Positions 27,186 through 40,133 are shown, numbered from the stretch's first letter. The stretch: DNA of 64,000 nucleotides from Sphagnum compactum (GCA_965153455.1 OZ234493.1:1674001-1738000); one strand, 5' to 3'. Made by a program: numbers and translations. The notes: generated by a model not told the origin, from the letters alone.

Positions 27186-28605
27186 CATTTACACTTACAC
27201 ATTGATTTTATTTTCTTACATAGCATCATGTAAATATATTTTAAAAATATCTGCTTGCCCATTGTGGAAGTGTAATTGTCGAAAATATAGACAAATATGA
27301 AGTGTACGTGTACACACTTTGGTGTATAAGTGTACATATTTAGACATAAGAGGTTTTACACGCCTATTTACACTTATATGCACAACAATGGAATATTCCC
27401 TTGACGGTTATTAAGGTGGTTCTTAGGTTGACAATTGTGATTCTCAAAAATCAAAAAACCGATAATTAGGGTTTGCAAAACATTTGAAAAAGATTTAAAT
27501 AACCTTGATTAAAACCACCAATTCTTCATGAAAAACCTTTTGTTTTTTTTTGAGGTTTTTGGAATAACTTAAGCTAGCAATTCTTTGATCCTGCTGATCT
27601 AAAACCATCAATCTCATTGATTGGACTATATAACATAGCAGGAAATTTGAATACAAATGGAATTTGATTTTTAAAAAAGTGCATCTAGATCTTCAGCTAA
27701 TCGCCCACAAATTTGGTTCCCAGTTCAAGCCAAAATTGTATCACAAAATTAGACTCCAATGGGGAGTCCCTTCTAGTCCCTTCAAAGATTTTTGAGAAGA
27801 GGTAGTCCCAATTTCAACACAATATGGGGGCGAGGATGGCTTGTGCATGAACATAAAGCTTGAACTTGGAGCTTGTAGCTTAAAATTTAATGTGATTTTA
27901 ATCCACTTACATGGATGAATGTGTCCATAGATGAATGATTTCATATGGATTCATTGGATGAAATTCATTCAAAATTGTAAGATAAATAATTTTTTTTACT
28001 TGGACAAAATATGTTGTCCAAGTATTAATATCTCAAACTTAAATTTCATTTAATAATGATGGACAATGTAATTATAGGGGAAATATGATGATGGGACCAA
28101 AATATTTTAAAAATTTTGTTTGAAAAATTATTTTCATCAACAATGTTAAGTAATTAAAAAAATATTGTCATGGGATGAGTGTAACTCCCCCCCCCCTTCA
28201 ATTGTTGTCAACAACATGAATTAGATTTGACAAAAATTGTGGCACTCAAAGAAGAATGAAAATAAAATCCCCCGTTGTCATCCACAATGCTTATAACTAG
28301 GTTTGTAAGGAGTTGTGGCACCTTTAGAGAGGAAAAAAAAACCTAGTGTCGTTGACGACTAAGCCTACCAAGTTTGTGATTGGTGACAAGGACTGATACA
28401 AATGATTATGCAAAATTGTGACCAAAAAATTGTTTCCTTACAATGAGGGTTTTGAACATTGGTCTCGCATACAACTAGCTAATGTGGATGGGTCTACAAT
28501 CAGTCACAAATTACAGCACTTTGCAATACAAAGTTGATAAGAAAACTCATGTGTGACAAATGCTTGTGACATCCATCATGGGTTGTCCACACGCACCCTG
28601 CTACA

Positions 28606-28987
28606 AAATTTCAGTGATGCCCAATTGGTGGTAAGTAAAAGAAATGTTCAGTGACACCCAATCAGGCAGTAAGTAACGAGAGATTTCAGTGAAACCCAAT
28701 TGGGCGCGCAAGTAAAATGAGTTACATAACTAAGAATGTGGTATAGACTACAGATAAAAGCGAATTTCAGTGGCACCCAATTGGTGGTAAATGAAAAGAA
28801 TTTCAGCGACGCCCAAGTGGTGGTAAGTAAAATGAGTTATATAACTAAGAATGTGGTATAGAATACAGATAAAAGAGAATTTCAGTGGCACCTGATTGGC
28901 GGTAAATGAAAAGAATTTCAGTGACACCCAATTGGCATTACAAGTGAAAGCATTACATAACTAAGAATGTGGTACAGACTACAGACC
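28606..28987. repeat. Nested tandem repeat (short units within ~115-bp units)
   Basis: A short unit, AATTTCAGTGACACCCAATT followed by GGTGGTAAGTAAAA, of roughly 35-45 bp occurs seven or more times. From about 28721 two of these plus a spacer (GTTACATAACTAAGAATGTG then GTATAGACTACAGATAAAA) form a longer unit. The longer unit repeats at about 28721, 28836 and 28952 (partial). It lies about 0.5 kb 3' of the RSA1-like stop codon, possibly just outside the transcript. No protein coding is evident. Confidence 0.85.
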
Positions 28988-29449
28988 CAATACTTATACT
29001 GCTATAATACTTTAGGATATCTGACCAGCTTAAGTCTAAGGTATGTCTTCACCAGCATGTTTATGGGTCCTACATTAGTATGTACTATTAACAATGTTGC
29101 AATTAATTCATTTTAGCAGCTCCTCAACTGGACTGTTGTAGACCCATATGGAGGGAAGGAGAAAAAAGGAAAAAAGAAGAAGAAGAAAAACCCACATTAA
29201 CCTCACATTTAGCAAGTAAAAACATGGTTTCCCAGGTATGAAAGTTTACCTCATCATCAATCCTGGAATGTTCATTGTGCACTCTTCTGAGAGAACCCCA
29301 AAAACAATAGATCCAATTTCCGTATGTTTTCCACTCTCAGATGCCAGTCCCATACCAAAGGGCATTTTACATACTTGAGAGAAATTGTTTTTTGAACTCC
29401 AAAGTCGTTGATCCTCTGAAAAGGAGAACATTGAGCTGAACAGAGGTGT

Positions 29450-32400
29450 CTAGCCTGCTGCCAAAGTTGTGTCCACCTCTACTTCCTTCTCTGTAAAACA
29501 TCGGTACATTATGCGGTCATTTCGTGCACTTTTGCTGCTCTCTAACGCTGCAGATACTACAAGCTCCTGCCAAAAACAATGGGCACCCCCACCCCCCAGT
29601 GTCACCACATTTTTCCTATCTTCATTCTGAGTCCTTCCTGTTGCTTCCCACATACAAGACTAGTACAATATCAATCCAGAAGACTCCAAACACCGGAATT
29701 CCCAAAAAGAAATTTCTCTTTATTTGAGCAAACCACTCATCCTCAACTCATGGATGCCATGCTTTATTTGACATATGAACCATTCAAGTTATAGCTTCAA
29801 TGAGGAGGACCCCAGCATACCTTGACAATTCGGTGTGACAGAAACATTCCAAGGGAGTGCAAGAGTCTGCGAATATCATCCGACTGCACAGCCACTCAAG
29901 ATCAAGTTTTACATCAGTATCAACAGAGCTACTACTACACACCCAAAGACCCAAACTACAGTATCAACAGTTTTATATCAGTATCAACAGAAGAGATAAT
30001 ACACACCCAAAGAAAGACCAGCAAACTACAGTGTTGACTGGACACATCTAGAGTTATAGCACATGGTAGGCTACTGAGACCAAGAGAAGAAAAATGCCCA
30101 CAGATTGACAAAAGCAGGTGGGGAAAAAATGGCATAAAAAATCCCGAGGAAAAACCACAATGCTCCAAAGTCATGAGATTGGGAAGTACTCTGAGACCAG
30201 GGAAGATAAACTCATTTTTACCTTAAGGTATCCAACTTTGTTCTTGTCAAAATAGCAGTATGCCAGGAGAAGCTCTTCATCAACAACCATCCTTGTTTCC
30301 ACCTTGTGATCTTTCAGCTTCTCCTGGAATAAAACAAATGTCATGAATCACCATCACTCAACCACGCACAGATTGATAATTGGCATTTTTGCCAACACTA
30401 AAAAATGCAGACATGCTTGATGATTGAGACATACTTGCTGCAATATGTCTCTACAATATGCATAGGATTAGGTACCTCCAAAATAGGGTCAGTAGTTGCA
30501 GCTGCCTCTGTCATTTCAGCATCCATCTCCTTGGTTTCCATGATACAATGAGTTCCCTCGATTTGGGCTTCTTTTGTCTCCACATGGACATTACTACATA
30601 TGTCTGCATCTTGGGAGTCAACAACATCTGGCTCTTTCTTTATGTTGTTGTTCATGTTGTCTTTGGTCCTCTCACCTTCAATTCCATTTTGCTCTACTCT
30701 TTTGGGTTGCTCCTCAGTCTTCAAACTGGCTTCAATTCTCACCTCAACTTCTGCCTTCATCACCACTACATCCAGCTTGTCTGAGAACTTACTGCGCTTC
30801 CGCTGAGAAGATGAACCCTCTGCATCCGTCTCTTTCTTGTTGTCTGACTTATGCTTCCGCTCCTGTTTCCAGCGAGCATAGCTATTCTGCCGCAACATCT
30901 GCAATAGTTGTACCTTATTTACTCTTTGCTGCATGATACCTGAGTACCCAAAGTTGATTGCATTGATGGAGAATGATGTGAACAACATTACCATTACCCA
31001 ACAAGAGATAAAAGTGTGAAATGTATACCTCCAAGTTTGACAATATGCGGGTCCCCATTTTGAACTGCAGGAACTCTTGGAAAACTTCCGCAAACAGAGA
31101 TAGCTGGGGGGAAAAACACACATCAAATCCAGGATGAATGTCGGACACAGAAGCACAGGGGCTTTGCTTTTTGTGGGGGGCCAATTTGCAGAGGGAGGGA
31201 TATTACAAGATGAAAAGTCTTTGATCAAAGTGAAATCTTTAGAGCAATTGTTATGATACTTCTAAAGCTTACATCCCAAATCCATCCAAATATGATCCCC
31301 CTGGCAAGGAAATCTTGCAAAAGAAACATCATCAGACACTTCCAAGTAATGTTGCAGGAGCAAAAGAAAGCAAGACATATTGTATGATGATGCAAGAAAG
31401 TTGTTTCTAGTTTACCTCAAAAGTGCACTCCTCCCTATCTTCTTCATCGTAGTCAAGTAGCCCATCTAATGAAATTGTCATAGATCGCATCTGCATGACA
31501 CAGGATGGACATTGCATTGCATGAAGAAAGTAGTGATGGGTTGCAATAGAAAGATGGAACCCGAGATGGAAACTCTCTCATCATGCACCACAGATGTTAT
31601 TTCACCATGTGGGTTTACCCATTGGATTTTTTCATCTCTTGAAGGAATGGCACCCATCACAAAATGCCATGTAATAAAAACAATCTGACAACTTGATCAA
31701 GCAATCGGTGAACCAAGAGTAAGTCGTAGACATGAATCATTGTTGCACATTCCACCTTAAAGGTCTTGGTTTGCTTAGTTGTAAGTATGAGGCCTGGCAA
31801 GGGAGCTTCCTCCTCCTTGACTATTACTTGCTCCTTGACCTTTGGCGATAACACCTGTGTTGCTCCATTTTGTTGTACTGCAGTGATTTTGTCCTCAGAC
31901 AGTTTTCTTTTACTGTCATCCACCTTTATCTCATTGTCAACAGTGACATCTTCTTGGACTGCAGTTGCTGCCTCTTCTTTCTCATGCTTGACTCCATTTG
32001 AATCCCCTGAGACAAGAAGGAGCCCCCATATGCTTAAACCTCATTAAATTGTTCCTCCTGACTGTGCGTGTATCTTTCTTTGTAAGTCTCACAGTAGTCT
32101 CGTACAACCAGTTATGAAACAACCAATTTCACATTCTGGATTGGCATAGATGGATGGAACAATCGCACACAGAAGAATTGCAGTTCCTTACAAATTTGGA
32201 CCCAAAGAAGGCAGTTTTGATACTGGATGCAAAAACAGGTATCTGAGATGATGAGTTGCACAATTTGCCAAATTTTCTCTACACCCCAATACTTCCTGTT
32301 CTGCATTGAACTACTGTAAAACAGTAAGTATGATTGAGTTTGGTGGCAAAACATATAAATCTGACAACCACAAAATAGTTGGACAATTGAAAGACACACA

Positions 32401-35400
32401 CACAAAAGAGAGCACTACCTTCCTCGGAAATTTCCACCTCCTCAGTGGGTGCCTCCTGCTTTTTCACAACAAGCATCCATTGCCCACCATGAGCACCATT
32501 TAAGTATTCTCATAACTGGTTTACTTGTCCGATGTGGCTCAATGCTTGTAATGAAATCAGAGGTCATTATTAAGCAAAATACTTACTGCCAATAGACTGA
32601 ACAAAGGTGGTTTCAAATGTAACAATTCAAGTCCTCCTCGGTGGTGTGCAAAAGCATGCATGAGATTGAGGAACCAACTGACTTGGTTGAGAAAAAGCTC
32701 ACAACATACAATTGATATTGTCAGCTGGGGTACCACAGTTTTCTCTCTCTCTAAGCATTCACAACATACCATTGGAAAGAGAAGGACATTGGGTGACAGT
32801 GGGAAAACCTTCTCGTCCTTGCTTGCAGCTTCAAGCTTTAGCTTTGCCTGCCGTCGCTCTATCCACTGTGTTTGCCAAACTTCTGGTGATGGAACACAGT
32901 CGAACAAGGTTGGGAAAAAAATCACTGTTATCTCCTTGTGGCTTGGTAGTCCATCTCCTCCCAATCTTTCATAGTGCACCTGCAATGGTTTTATCCCACA
33001 GCAAAAATACTTCTTCTTCAACTCTTCTCTGTAAAAGCATCATCTAATCTGACAAGAGTGTGTGGTAGTTGCCCTTACATTCTCCATCTCCACAGTAAAC
33101 ACAATATACTTGAGTAAAATATGCAATGATATCCACATTGGTTAAGGCATTCCCAAAAACTAAAACTGCGGAAAACTGCGAGTTTTGGGTAGTCATGAAT
33201 TCACAACTTTTACCTCCAAGAAACGAGTCCAGACCTTGCATGCACTCAAATCAAGTTGGGTAGAATCCTTTGTGCACCTGCACACATGTTACATACATCC
33301 TTGAAACACCAGCTGTTAAAAACATATCCCGATCTCAAAGAAAAAAATTACAGAAATGAGCAAAGTCACATACAAACCAACCACCAAGTGACAAACAAAA
33401 CAGAGATCAGTGTTGTATGGTCAACAACAATCAACCTGATTACTGCACGAATTAAGGCAGTATCATCAATGGCAGGATCACCACCATCAACTTCTGGGTC
33501 CCAAGTGCCTCCAGCTGCCATAATAGCACTCCGATCCTTCCGTAGTGCTACAAACTTGAGCAAATTGTGAAGATGGAAAGGCTTGCCTAGTTCTGTGGTC
33601 TTTTCTGACAGAAACTTAGCAAATGCTCCCACTGTCAATCCACTCATGAGCATGACCTGCAGCAAACCCAACCACAGCGTCCAGTCAGGAACTACTCCCA
33701 GAAACGTGATCAGCTCCTGTTGTTGGGTGAAAATGCCATGAGCAAAAAAGAGGATGATGAGCTTCAAGGCTTAATAACATGTGCAAAACACAGGAGGAGA
33801 TCCAATCCTTTGTGCTGATATTGCAGTAAAGAATTTTGAGGAAAAATTGCTGACCCTCTCAATCAGCATTCAGAATATATTCCAATCTCAGCAACACATT
33901 CATTACCTTTCTGTGTGCTCTTTGGAACACACCTAGAAGTATGCTGCCCACTTCTGGAAAAATATGAGATGCAGAGAGTTAAGAAAACACACTCAAAAGT
34001 ACAACCATAATAGCTGGAGGGGAACAAGCTCTTGGGTCCTCACTAAAAATGGAGGGTTTTGAAAAAGATCCAAGGCAGTTTCCTGAATGAGGTCACACAT
34101 GTAAAACATGCACTCGGAGTGCCAACCAGAAGCTGATGTGCAGCTGAGTTGAAGAAGCAGCAAAAATTGCAGAGAAAGGTTGAATCTTTTACAAAAGATA
34201 TTATGCCCAGGTCGATACCCAACAAGTTGATGCAATCGATTTTGCAGACATGGGCAACTGTCTTAAAGATGTGAGTAATTTGGAGCTAGTAGTAAGGGGG
34301 CGGAGCTGTCAAAATTTCCATCATGTTTCTTCTCATCACCAGTTTTACCTTTGCATTCCATATTGTGGTTTGTAGCCTCAGCTTAGAAGAAGTAGGAGTA
34401 GGAGTTATTGCTGAAGAAGCTGAAGATGGAAGCACTTTGTTGTTGGAGATATTTGGCGGTGGTGGTGGTGGGGCCTCCTTACTGGATTTGACCTCATCGT
34501 CTATGTCTACAGCCTCGTGCTCAAAGCTGTGGAAAATCCCATTCCAGGACCCACAGTTGGTATGTATAATTGACAGATGAAGGGTGGTGGGTTGTGGATA
34601 AATTTGTATGTATCATGCTGACGGAACAGGAAACTGGCTAACCAGCATCCCCTACTGCTGTGCTGCAGTTGAAACAGAAGAGTATGTCCTTTGTTTGAAG
34701 TTCTGAGTATTACCCCGATTGCTGAAGAAACAAAAAGTATGAAAGATTTGCAGGATGGAGATAGTTTTTGAAGCAAAGATTGAACACACCCAGCACCACT
34801 AATTGACTCCCTTGAAGCAACCATACTAATTCTGAGCTTGACCAGAACAGAAAAGTGGGAGTTCTTGAAATTGCAGTTTTCACAGCTCACTGAAAACATA
34901 ACCCGTAGTTAGAAACAATTCCATCATTTGTAACAGAGAGAGTATAGAGATAAACCTTATTGACAGGCTGAGAGGCACGTCAACATCCTTCCCGATCCAA
35001 CATACAATAAGCTGCAGCAGTTAAGAAGGGCACAACTGTGAACAACAGTACTCACCAAAAAAATAAAAATAAAATGGAGAGAGAGTGAGAGAGAGAGAGA
35101 GACAGAGGGAGAGATCTAACTGCCTTCTGCATATGGAATCTATACTGAGGTTCTGCTGAGTGACCTGACCTCCAAATATACTTCTTTCCAGTACTTAACC
35201 CATGTAAGCAGAACAAAACTTGAGTCCACATTCAGAAAATGGCTGAAATGGCAATACCCAAAATCAAACAAAGTCTACAGTTGCACAGTCAAGTCTAACC
35301 ACAATTTATGCTTATGAGATAAGATATGGAATTGCAAGTCATTACCTTTGAGAAGTCAGGCACCACATAAAGCTTAGAATAGCGCTTGCAAATAGACAGG

Positions 35401-38400
35401 TAATCTCTCTCTGGCTCCACCAGACTGTAGGGTTCAATCTGCAAAGTCCCTCATCAGAGTTTGTAAGTGTAGTTCATTCAATTACTCATCTTCCAAACAA
35501 AATTCCTCAAAACCTGAGTCCCTAGTCTCTTGTCTCCGGCACCAGTAACTCTTTTCTGTGTGCAACCCATGCACTCTTTCCTGTTGTCCCTCTTGGCAAA
35601 CTTGATCTGTATGATAAGATCACATTAGCAATCATTCTGGGATTCAATCACATCTGAGAAGCAGTTCTCAACTAAAGTGCCTGCAGAAACAATACAGACA
35701 AAGACATCACAAACCCATGTCATAGAATTTCAAGGAGTGGGAGATGCAAATCCACCACCTTGCAGATGTATTCCCTTCGCTTGTCTTTGGATGGCGACAT
35801 GTGCCTGAAAAAGGAATCACAAGCAAAGGAAACCCAGATTGGGATCTCTGTAAAGTCTTTCTTTTTCATGACATTTGGAAAGGACAAGGAGATGTTCCTG
35901 CATCGCTACAAACATTTTGGAAGTGCTTCACTAGTCTGCATCAGTGCTTCTCTTCTTAACAAGAAATATCTCTTAGAAGGCACAAACTTTTCACCTGTGC
36001 AAGGAATCATGACGAGGCAATTCTTTCCAGCTTCGGTTGTCACGATTGCCAGCTGCTGACATCTTGTGATCACGAGAAGCCCACAATCCAGGACTCTGAT
36101 CCCAATTCCTCTCATCATCCCTCCTCTCCCGATCTCTATCTCTATCCCTTCCTCTTTCTTGATCTTCACGTGTGTTGTTTCCTGTGCCTCCTCCATCCCG
36201 CCCACCTCCAATACCCACCTGGTTACTGCTACTGCTGCGCCCTCTCTCTCGGTTCTCTTGACGCCTGTTGTTATCATCAAAGTGTCGGTCTACACCTCGG
36301 AATGGAGGTCGATGATCACGGCAATCCTCGTTATGGCTACTGCCAATACTGGGTCGGTCAGAGCGGCTACCACCACCACCAGTACCCCTACCAGCACCAT
36401 GACCGATTTCTCTGTGTCCTGGAAAACCCCCACCAGCTCCTTGACCTGCATTGTAATCTCGCCCTGGAGGCAGTTGAACCCCTCCGTATCCCATACCAGG
36501 TGCAGTGTGGCCACTGTACATTTGACCTGTCAGATGATTGGCATGCAAACACCATGGACATGTAATGTGAAGCAGATCTAGGCATACTCTGGTGATGAAG
36601 ACTAATCCTGGATTTCATGACAAAAGACTGAAGAACCTGAGCTCAAAGAAACAACTGGTACCTCTGAGTCGCTTTCCACCAGTCATTCCTCCATACATGG
36701 ATGACTGTTGGCTGCCTGAGAAAGCAGCTGCACTACCAGCTGCAGTTCGTCCTCCTCCCCCAACTCCAAAAGGTGTTATGAGTTCTACTTCACCTCTGCC
36801 TGCTCCAAAGCTGCCACTGGTAATCATTCCCCTTGGGTTTCCCCCATACTCCTGACAGGCACCTCCTCTTATGCCCCTAAACCATCCCGCATACTCTTGT
36901 TGCGTCCTGCACATCAGGAAAAAAAAAAAAAAAAACGACCCCACCAATCAGACAGGGTGCTTTCAATTGGCCAGGAATGACAAAATTGATCTGTTACCTC
37001 CATGTAAGAAACATGGTATATGCTAGGAAGGGGAATACAACTAGCTGCATAAATGTACCTGGTGCCACTGTCCAAGGGTGAAGAGACTGCAGTTTGCATG
37101 ACCATGGGTGCCTGAAGTGCTTGTTGCTGTCGGAGAATCTGGCTCTGTCACATGAATCAAGGAATATTGAGACCCTATGACCAAATCCTAGACCCAAAAC
37201 TGCATAAAAACTGAACCCAAAAGGTAGGACCAGCAGAGATGTGTACTACACCTGCTGCTCCTGTCTTTGCTGAGAAACTGCAGCTGTGACATGTGCATCT
37301 TGATAGTGGCGGGCACTATCTCCTTGTGAATCCACCTGCCCATATGCACTTTGTGTTTGTCCGCACTGGACCCTCTCAGCCACTTGAAAATTGGTGCCTT
37401 TTAGAGTGTAGCTAGCTCCATACTGCTCAGCTGTTGTTGCTGCTGCTGCTGCTTTCAGGCTGTAAGGTGCTGTGGGTGATGTTGGACCCCCATACTCGCC
37501 ACTCTTTCCACCATAGCCCGCAGTGGATGCAGTTCCACCATACTTGGGTGTCTCCCCAAACTTGGCCATCTCTCCAAATTTGGTTGTCTCGCTATATTTT
37601 GAAATCTCAGCATAGTATGTAGCATCATCTGCAGTAGCATAGACATCAGATGCACTACCAGATGATGCTCCTCCCACCACATATGAAGCTCCACTAGCTA
37701 TGGTTGCTCTGCTATCCTGGGGTGCCCCATACACTGTTGAACCACATGTAGCCACAGTCTGTGCCTGGTAGTCATCATTAGATATCACTCCCTGTGCAAT
37801 CCCTGCCGGTGCCTGTCCAGAGGAAATGCCATGTGACACTGTCTGCAATCCTACTATCTCCATGTAACCCAAAGAAGCAGTTTGCAAACACACTTGGATG
37901 GCACATCCCAGTCTTTTCCACAGCATTCTTCCAATCTCTCTTGATCTTCTATAGAAGGGTCCTAGCTTGATGGATGGGGAGGGCACACACAAAGCCTTGG
38001 GAAAGGATCATTTTCTTCTGTCTGTTTGTTTTGTCAAATTGGAACTCTACAGCAGCAATGTTGAAATTACCTGTTGGCCAGAAGCCTGAGCAGCAGGAGC
38101 AGCAGCATAAATGGCCCCATATTGACCTGCATACTGGGTGGTAGCTGCAGTAGCTGCTGATATAGTTCCTGTGCCCATCACAGAAGCGAGGCCTGTGGCA
38201 GAGCGGCCATATGTGCCCTGAGATTGATCAGCCTGCTGAGCACCTTGCACTGAGGCTTGCTGTGACCATGTGACCTGCTGCTGTTGCTGTGCACTCATCT
38301 GTGCCCCTGTTGATATCGCACTATAGTTGTTGGCATTACTTCCATAACCCACTTGTGCCGAAGCAGCAGTTGCCTGCTGCCATGTCCAACATCATGAAAA

Positions 38401-39377
38401 TTCGATTCTACAATCAAATTCACATGAACAAGAAGAACTACAGGGGGATTGAGCATCAAAACAAATTCTTCTGAAAAGACTGACTCCTAAAATCTGAACT
38501 TTCAGGAAAATGGGAAATTTCATGAGAAAATGTAAAGGCCTTTTTTTTTTATTTATGTGTACCTGCTGCTGTGCATATGTTTGTTGGGTGTAAGTTTGTT
38601 GTGAGTAAGCTTGTGGTTGGGCATACATAGCACTGGCGGCAGATGAAGGTGTTGCAGCCCGTTCACCAGGATATGAGCTCGATGAGTAGGAATACTGTGA
38701 TGCAACAACTCCTTGCTGCCAGAACAAAACATTGCGCACCAACCCAGTAACAAAAAGCTTAAAAATTTGTCACTACCCACAATCTTTAAAACCAAAACCT
38801 TGCAATCTTTACATACCCTTACACAAATAGGCAACCAAATTTTCCTCCTCTAGCAACAAACCAAAAACCCACAATTTTTCAAAATTTGAACACAAGCCTA
38901 ATTCTCAATTGTCTGTGAAATTGTGTTTTTCACAACGAAGTCATTCATTCTTTGTTCCAGAAAAAATAAAATAAAAATAATAATACCCATAATAAAGCTT
39001 TAAAATCTTGTCACTACCCCACAATCTACTAAAACCAAAACTTTGCAATCTTCATATACTCTTTCCACAACAGGTAACCAAAATTTCCTCATCCAGCAAC
39101 AAACCAAAAGCCCACAATTTTTCAAAATTTGAACGCAACCCTAATTTTCAATTGTCTGCCAAAAAATGTGGTTTGTTCCTAATCGATTCACTCATTGTTT
39201 GTTTCCAAGAAAATAATAGTAATAATTATACCCATAATTACCTTTCTAACATAAAATGGTACATATTGAAGTTTGCACAATCAATTTTAGGCTATGAATC
39301 CAAATGGGTTATAGATGCAAGAAAGATACCTGCTGCTGTGCTGCTGCAGTCCTAGCCAGACCCCATTGATGATCCAT
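29450..39377 (-). CDS. RSA1: SHORT ROOT IN SALT MEDIUM 1-like / CCAR1-DBC1 family nuclear protein
   Basis: A nuclear regulator related to animal CCAR1/DBC1; plant RSA1 acts in Ca2+-linked salt-stress transcription. About 1,320 aa in 22 exons: 39330-39377, 38563-38715, 38071-38376, 37252-37842, 37059-37144, 36662-36906, 35995-36526, 35759-35804, 35346-35438, 34956-35011, 34349-34526, 33436-33656, 33214-33277, 32809-32979, 32419-32455, 31756-32006, 31416-31490, 31029-31103, 30476-30928, 30222-30323, 29821-29883 and 29450-29566. All phases agree. Residues 1-370 are Gln/Ala/Tyr-rich; about 455-650 Gly-rich then Arg/Asp/Glu-rich. KDKRREYICK and PERDYLSICKRYSKLYVVPD (about 670-700) open the S1-like core. 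The inactive-Nudix-like DBC1 region follows: AKVMLMSGLTVG, GGTWDPEVDGGDPAIDD, KDSTQLDLSACKVWTRFLEV. An acidic/Lys-rich linker, SLDGLLDYDEEDREECTFEL and a degenerate EF-hand (FDKNKVGYLKSDD, ~1250) come next. The exon 4 acceptor is least certain (37842 chosen over 37935). Confidence 0.92.
35514..35606 (-). other. Possible optional 93-nt in-frame exon of the RSA1-like gene
   Basis: Lies in the intron between the exons at 35759-35804 and 35346-35438. It has an acceptor (TCATACAG), an open phase-0 frame of 31 codons starting IKFAKRDNRKECMGCTQ, and a donor (CAG/GTTTTG). Including it would insert 31 residues between REYICK and IEPYSL. Those two are contiguous in the homologues I remember, so it was left out of the main model. 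It may be an alternative exon or chance. Confidence 0.3.
38754..39240. repeat. Tandem duplication (~240 bp x 2) inside intron 1 of the RSA1-like gene
   Basis: Copies begin AAAGCTTWAAAATYTTGTCAC at 38754 and 38994. They share CCCACAATCT, AAAACCAAAACYTTGCAATC, GCAACAAACCAAAARCCCAC, AATTTTTCAAAATTTGAAC and TCAATTGTCTG, and end in an AATAATAATACCCATAAT segment. Divergence is roughly 10-15% by eye, so it is an old duplication within the intron. Confidence 0.9.
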
Positions 39378-39425
39378 TGCAATGCCTCCTCCTCCTCTGC
39401 CTCCTCCTCCTCCTGCTTAAGAAAA
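39378..39425 (-). promoter_or_regulatory. RSA1-like 5' leader segment with possible leader-intron acceptor
   Basis: Immediately before the ATG the minus strand reads (GAG)n GAGGCA(GAG)n GCATTGCA. It is preceded by TTTTCTTAAGCAG, a plausible splice acceptor at about 39416-39417. The leader may therefore be interrupted by an intron and transcription may begin further right. No TATA box was assigned. Confidence 0.4.
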
Positions 39426-40133
39426 CACTTAGTGTCTGCACTAATCTAGTATGACAACAAACCCCATGCTGAGTGGCATGAGATTTGAAAAGCTTAGAAT
39501 GATAGAAACAGCAACAACAAGAGAGCAAATGCACACACTCTTATGCAAGAGGTGGTGCCCCTTTGCTCTCATAGGTACCACCAAAAAAACATGTTGTAAC
39601 TGTGTACCATTTCATGTATGGGGGTATATATGTGTATATATAATGTAGGTATACTACACACACACAGACACAAAATGCATGTATATTACATATACAAGAG
39701 ATGTCTGTGGTGGTTTGTTGTAGTCCCTAATTTGGAGTCAAATGGGTGTGTCTCAACTTGCACATCTGCTCTTGCTATTGGACAAGGAGAAACAAACTTA
39801 GAGAAACATAAAATGGCAACAATCAATCTCAGCAGCAATGAGGTGTGGTCATCAATATGTGTGTGTGTGTGGGGTTTAAAAAAAACCAGAAAAATGTGTG
39901 TGTTTGTTTAGGAGCACCCACCCACAATTTGAGATGCTAACAAAACAGGACTTCACACTTCTTGAATTGTAACTGCATTGTGAGATTTCTTCCAGTCTCA
40001 ATTGTCACATACAAAGCACATCAAGCATGCACAGAAATTTCTTAAGTGTATTTGAAGGGCACACCTTATTATGTCCATGAATATTTCTTCCTAGAAAAGA
40101 GGAGTGATCTTGAGGTGGTCAATGGGATTAGCT

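Larger units (their letters stand above)
13801..29249. other. Gene desert with degenerate repeats
   Basis: No coding region can be supported across about 15 kb. The DNA is AT-rich with many A/T runs, poly-G tracts at 13910-13925 and 17585-17602 and a poly-C tract at 26113-26127. It also holds a telomere-like motif near 17.53 kb and several short tandem repeats listed separately. Segments rich in GAACCG motifs recur at about 17.3, 20.4-20.7 and 24.37 kb and look like decayed copies of a dispersed repeat. No retroelement protein motif was recognised. Confidence 0.6.

Noticed and set aside
29246-29431. 61-codon minus-strand frame following the RSA1-like stop
   Set aside because: It lies in the expected 3' UTR. 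The conserved protein end is already reached and no acceptor in the right phase was found.
36066-36581. 171-codon plus-strand frame and others opposite the RSA1-like Gly/Arg-rich exon
   Set aside because: Antisense shadow of a confirmed exon with consistent splice phases.
37843-37992. Upstream extension of RSA1-like exon 4
   Set aside because: The open frame continues, but TTGCAG at 37843-37848 is a stronger acceptor than AGAGAG near 37936, and the extra residues are not typical of the family. It remains an alternative.
39451-39911. 65- and 97-codon plus-strand frames upstream of the RSA1-like gene
   Set aside because: Cys/Val/Tyr-rich translations of GT/TA-rich intergenic DNA with no family resemblance.
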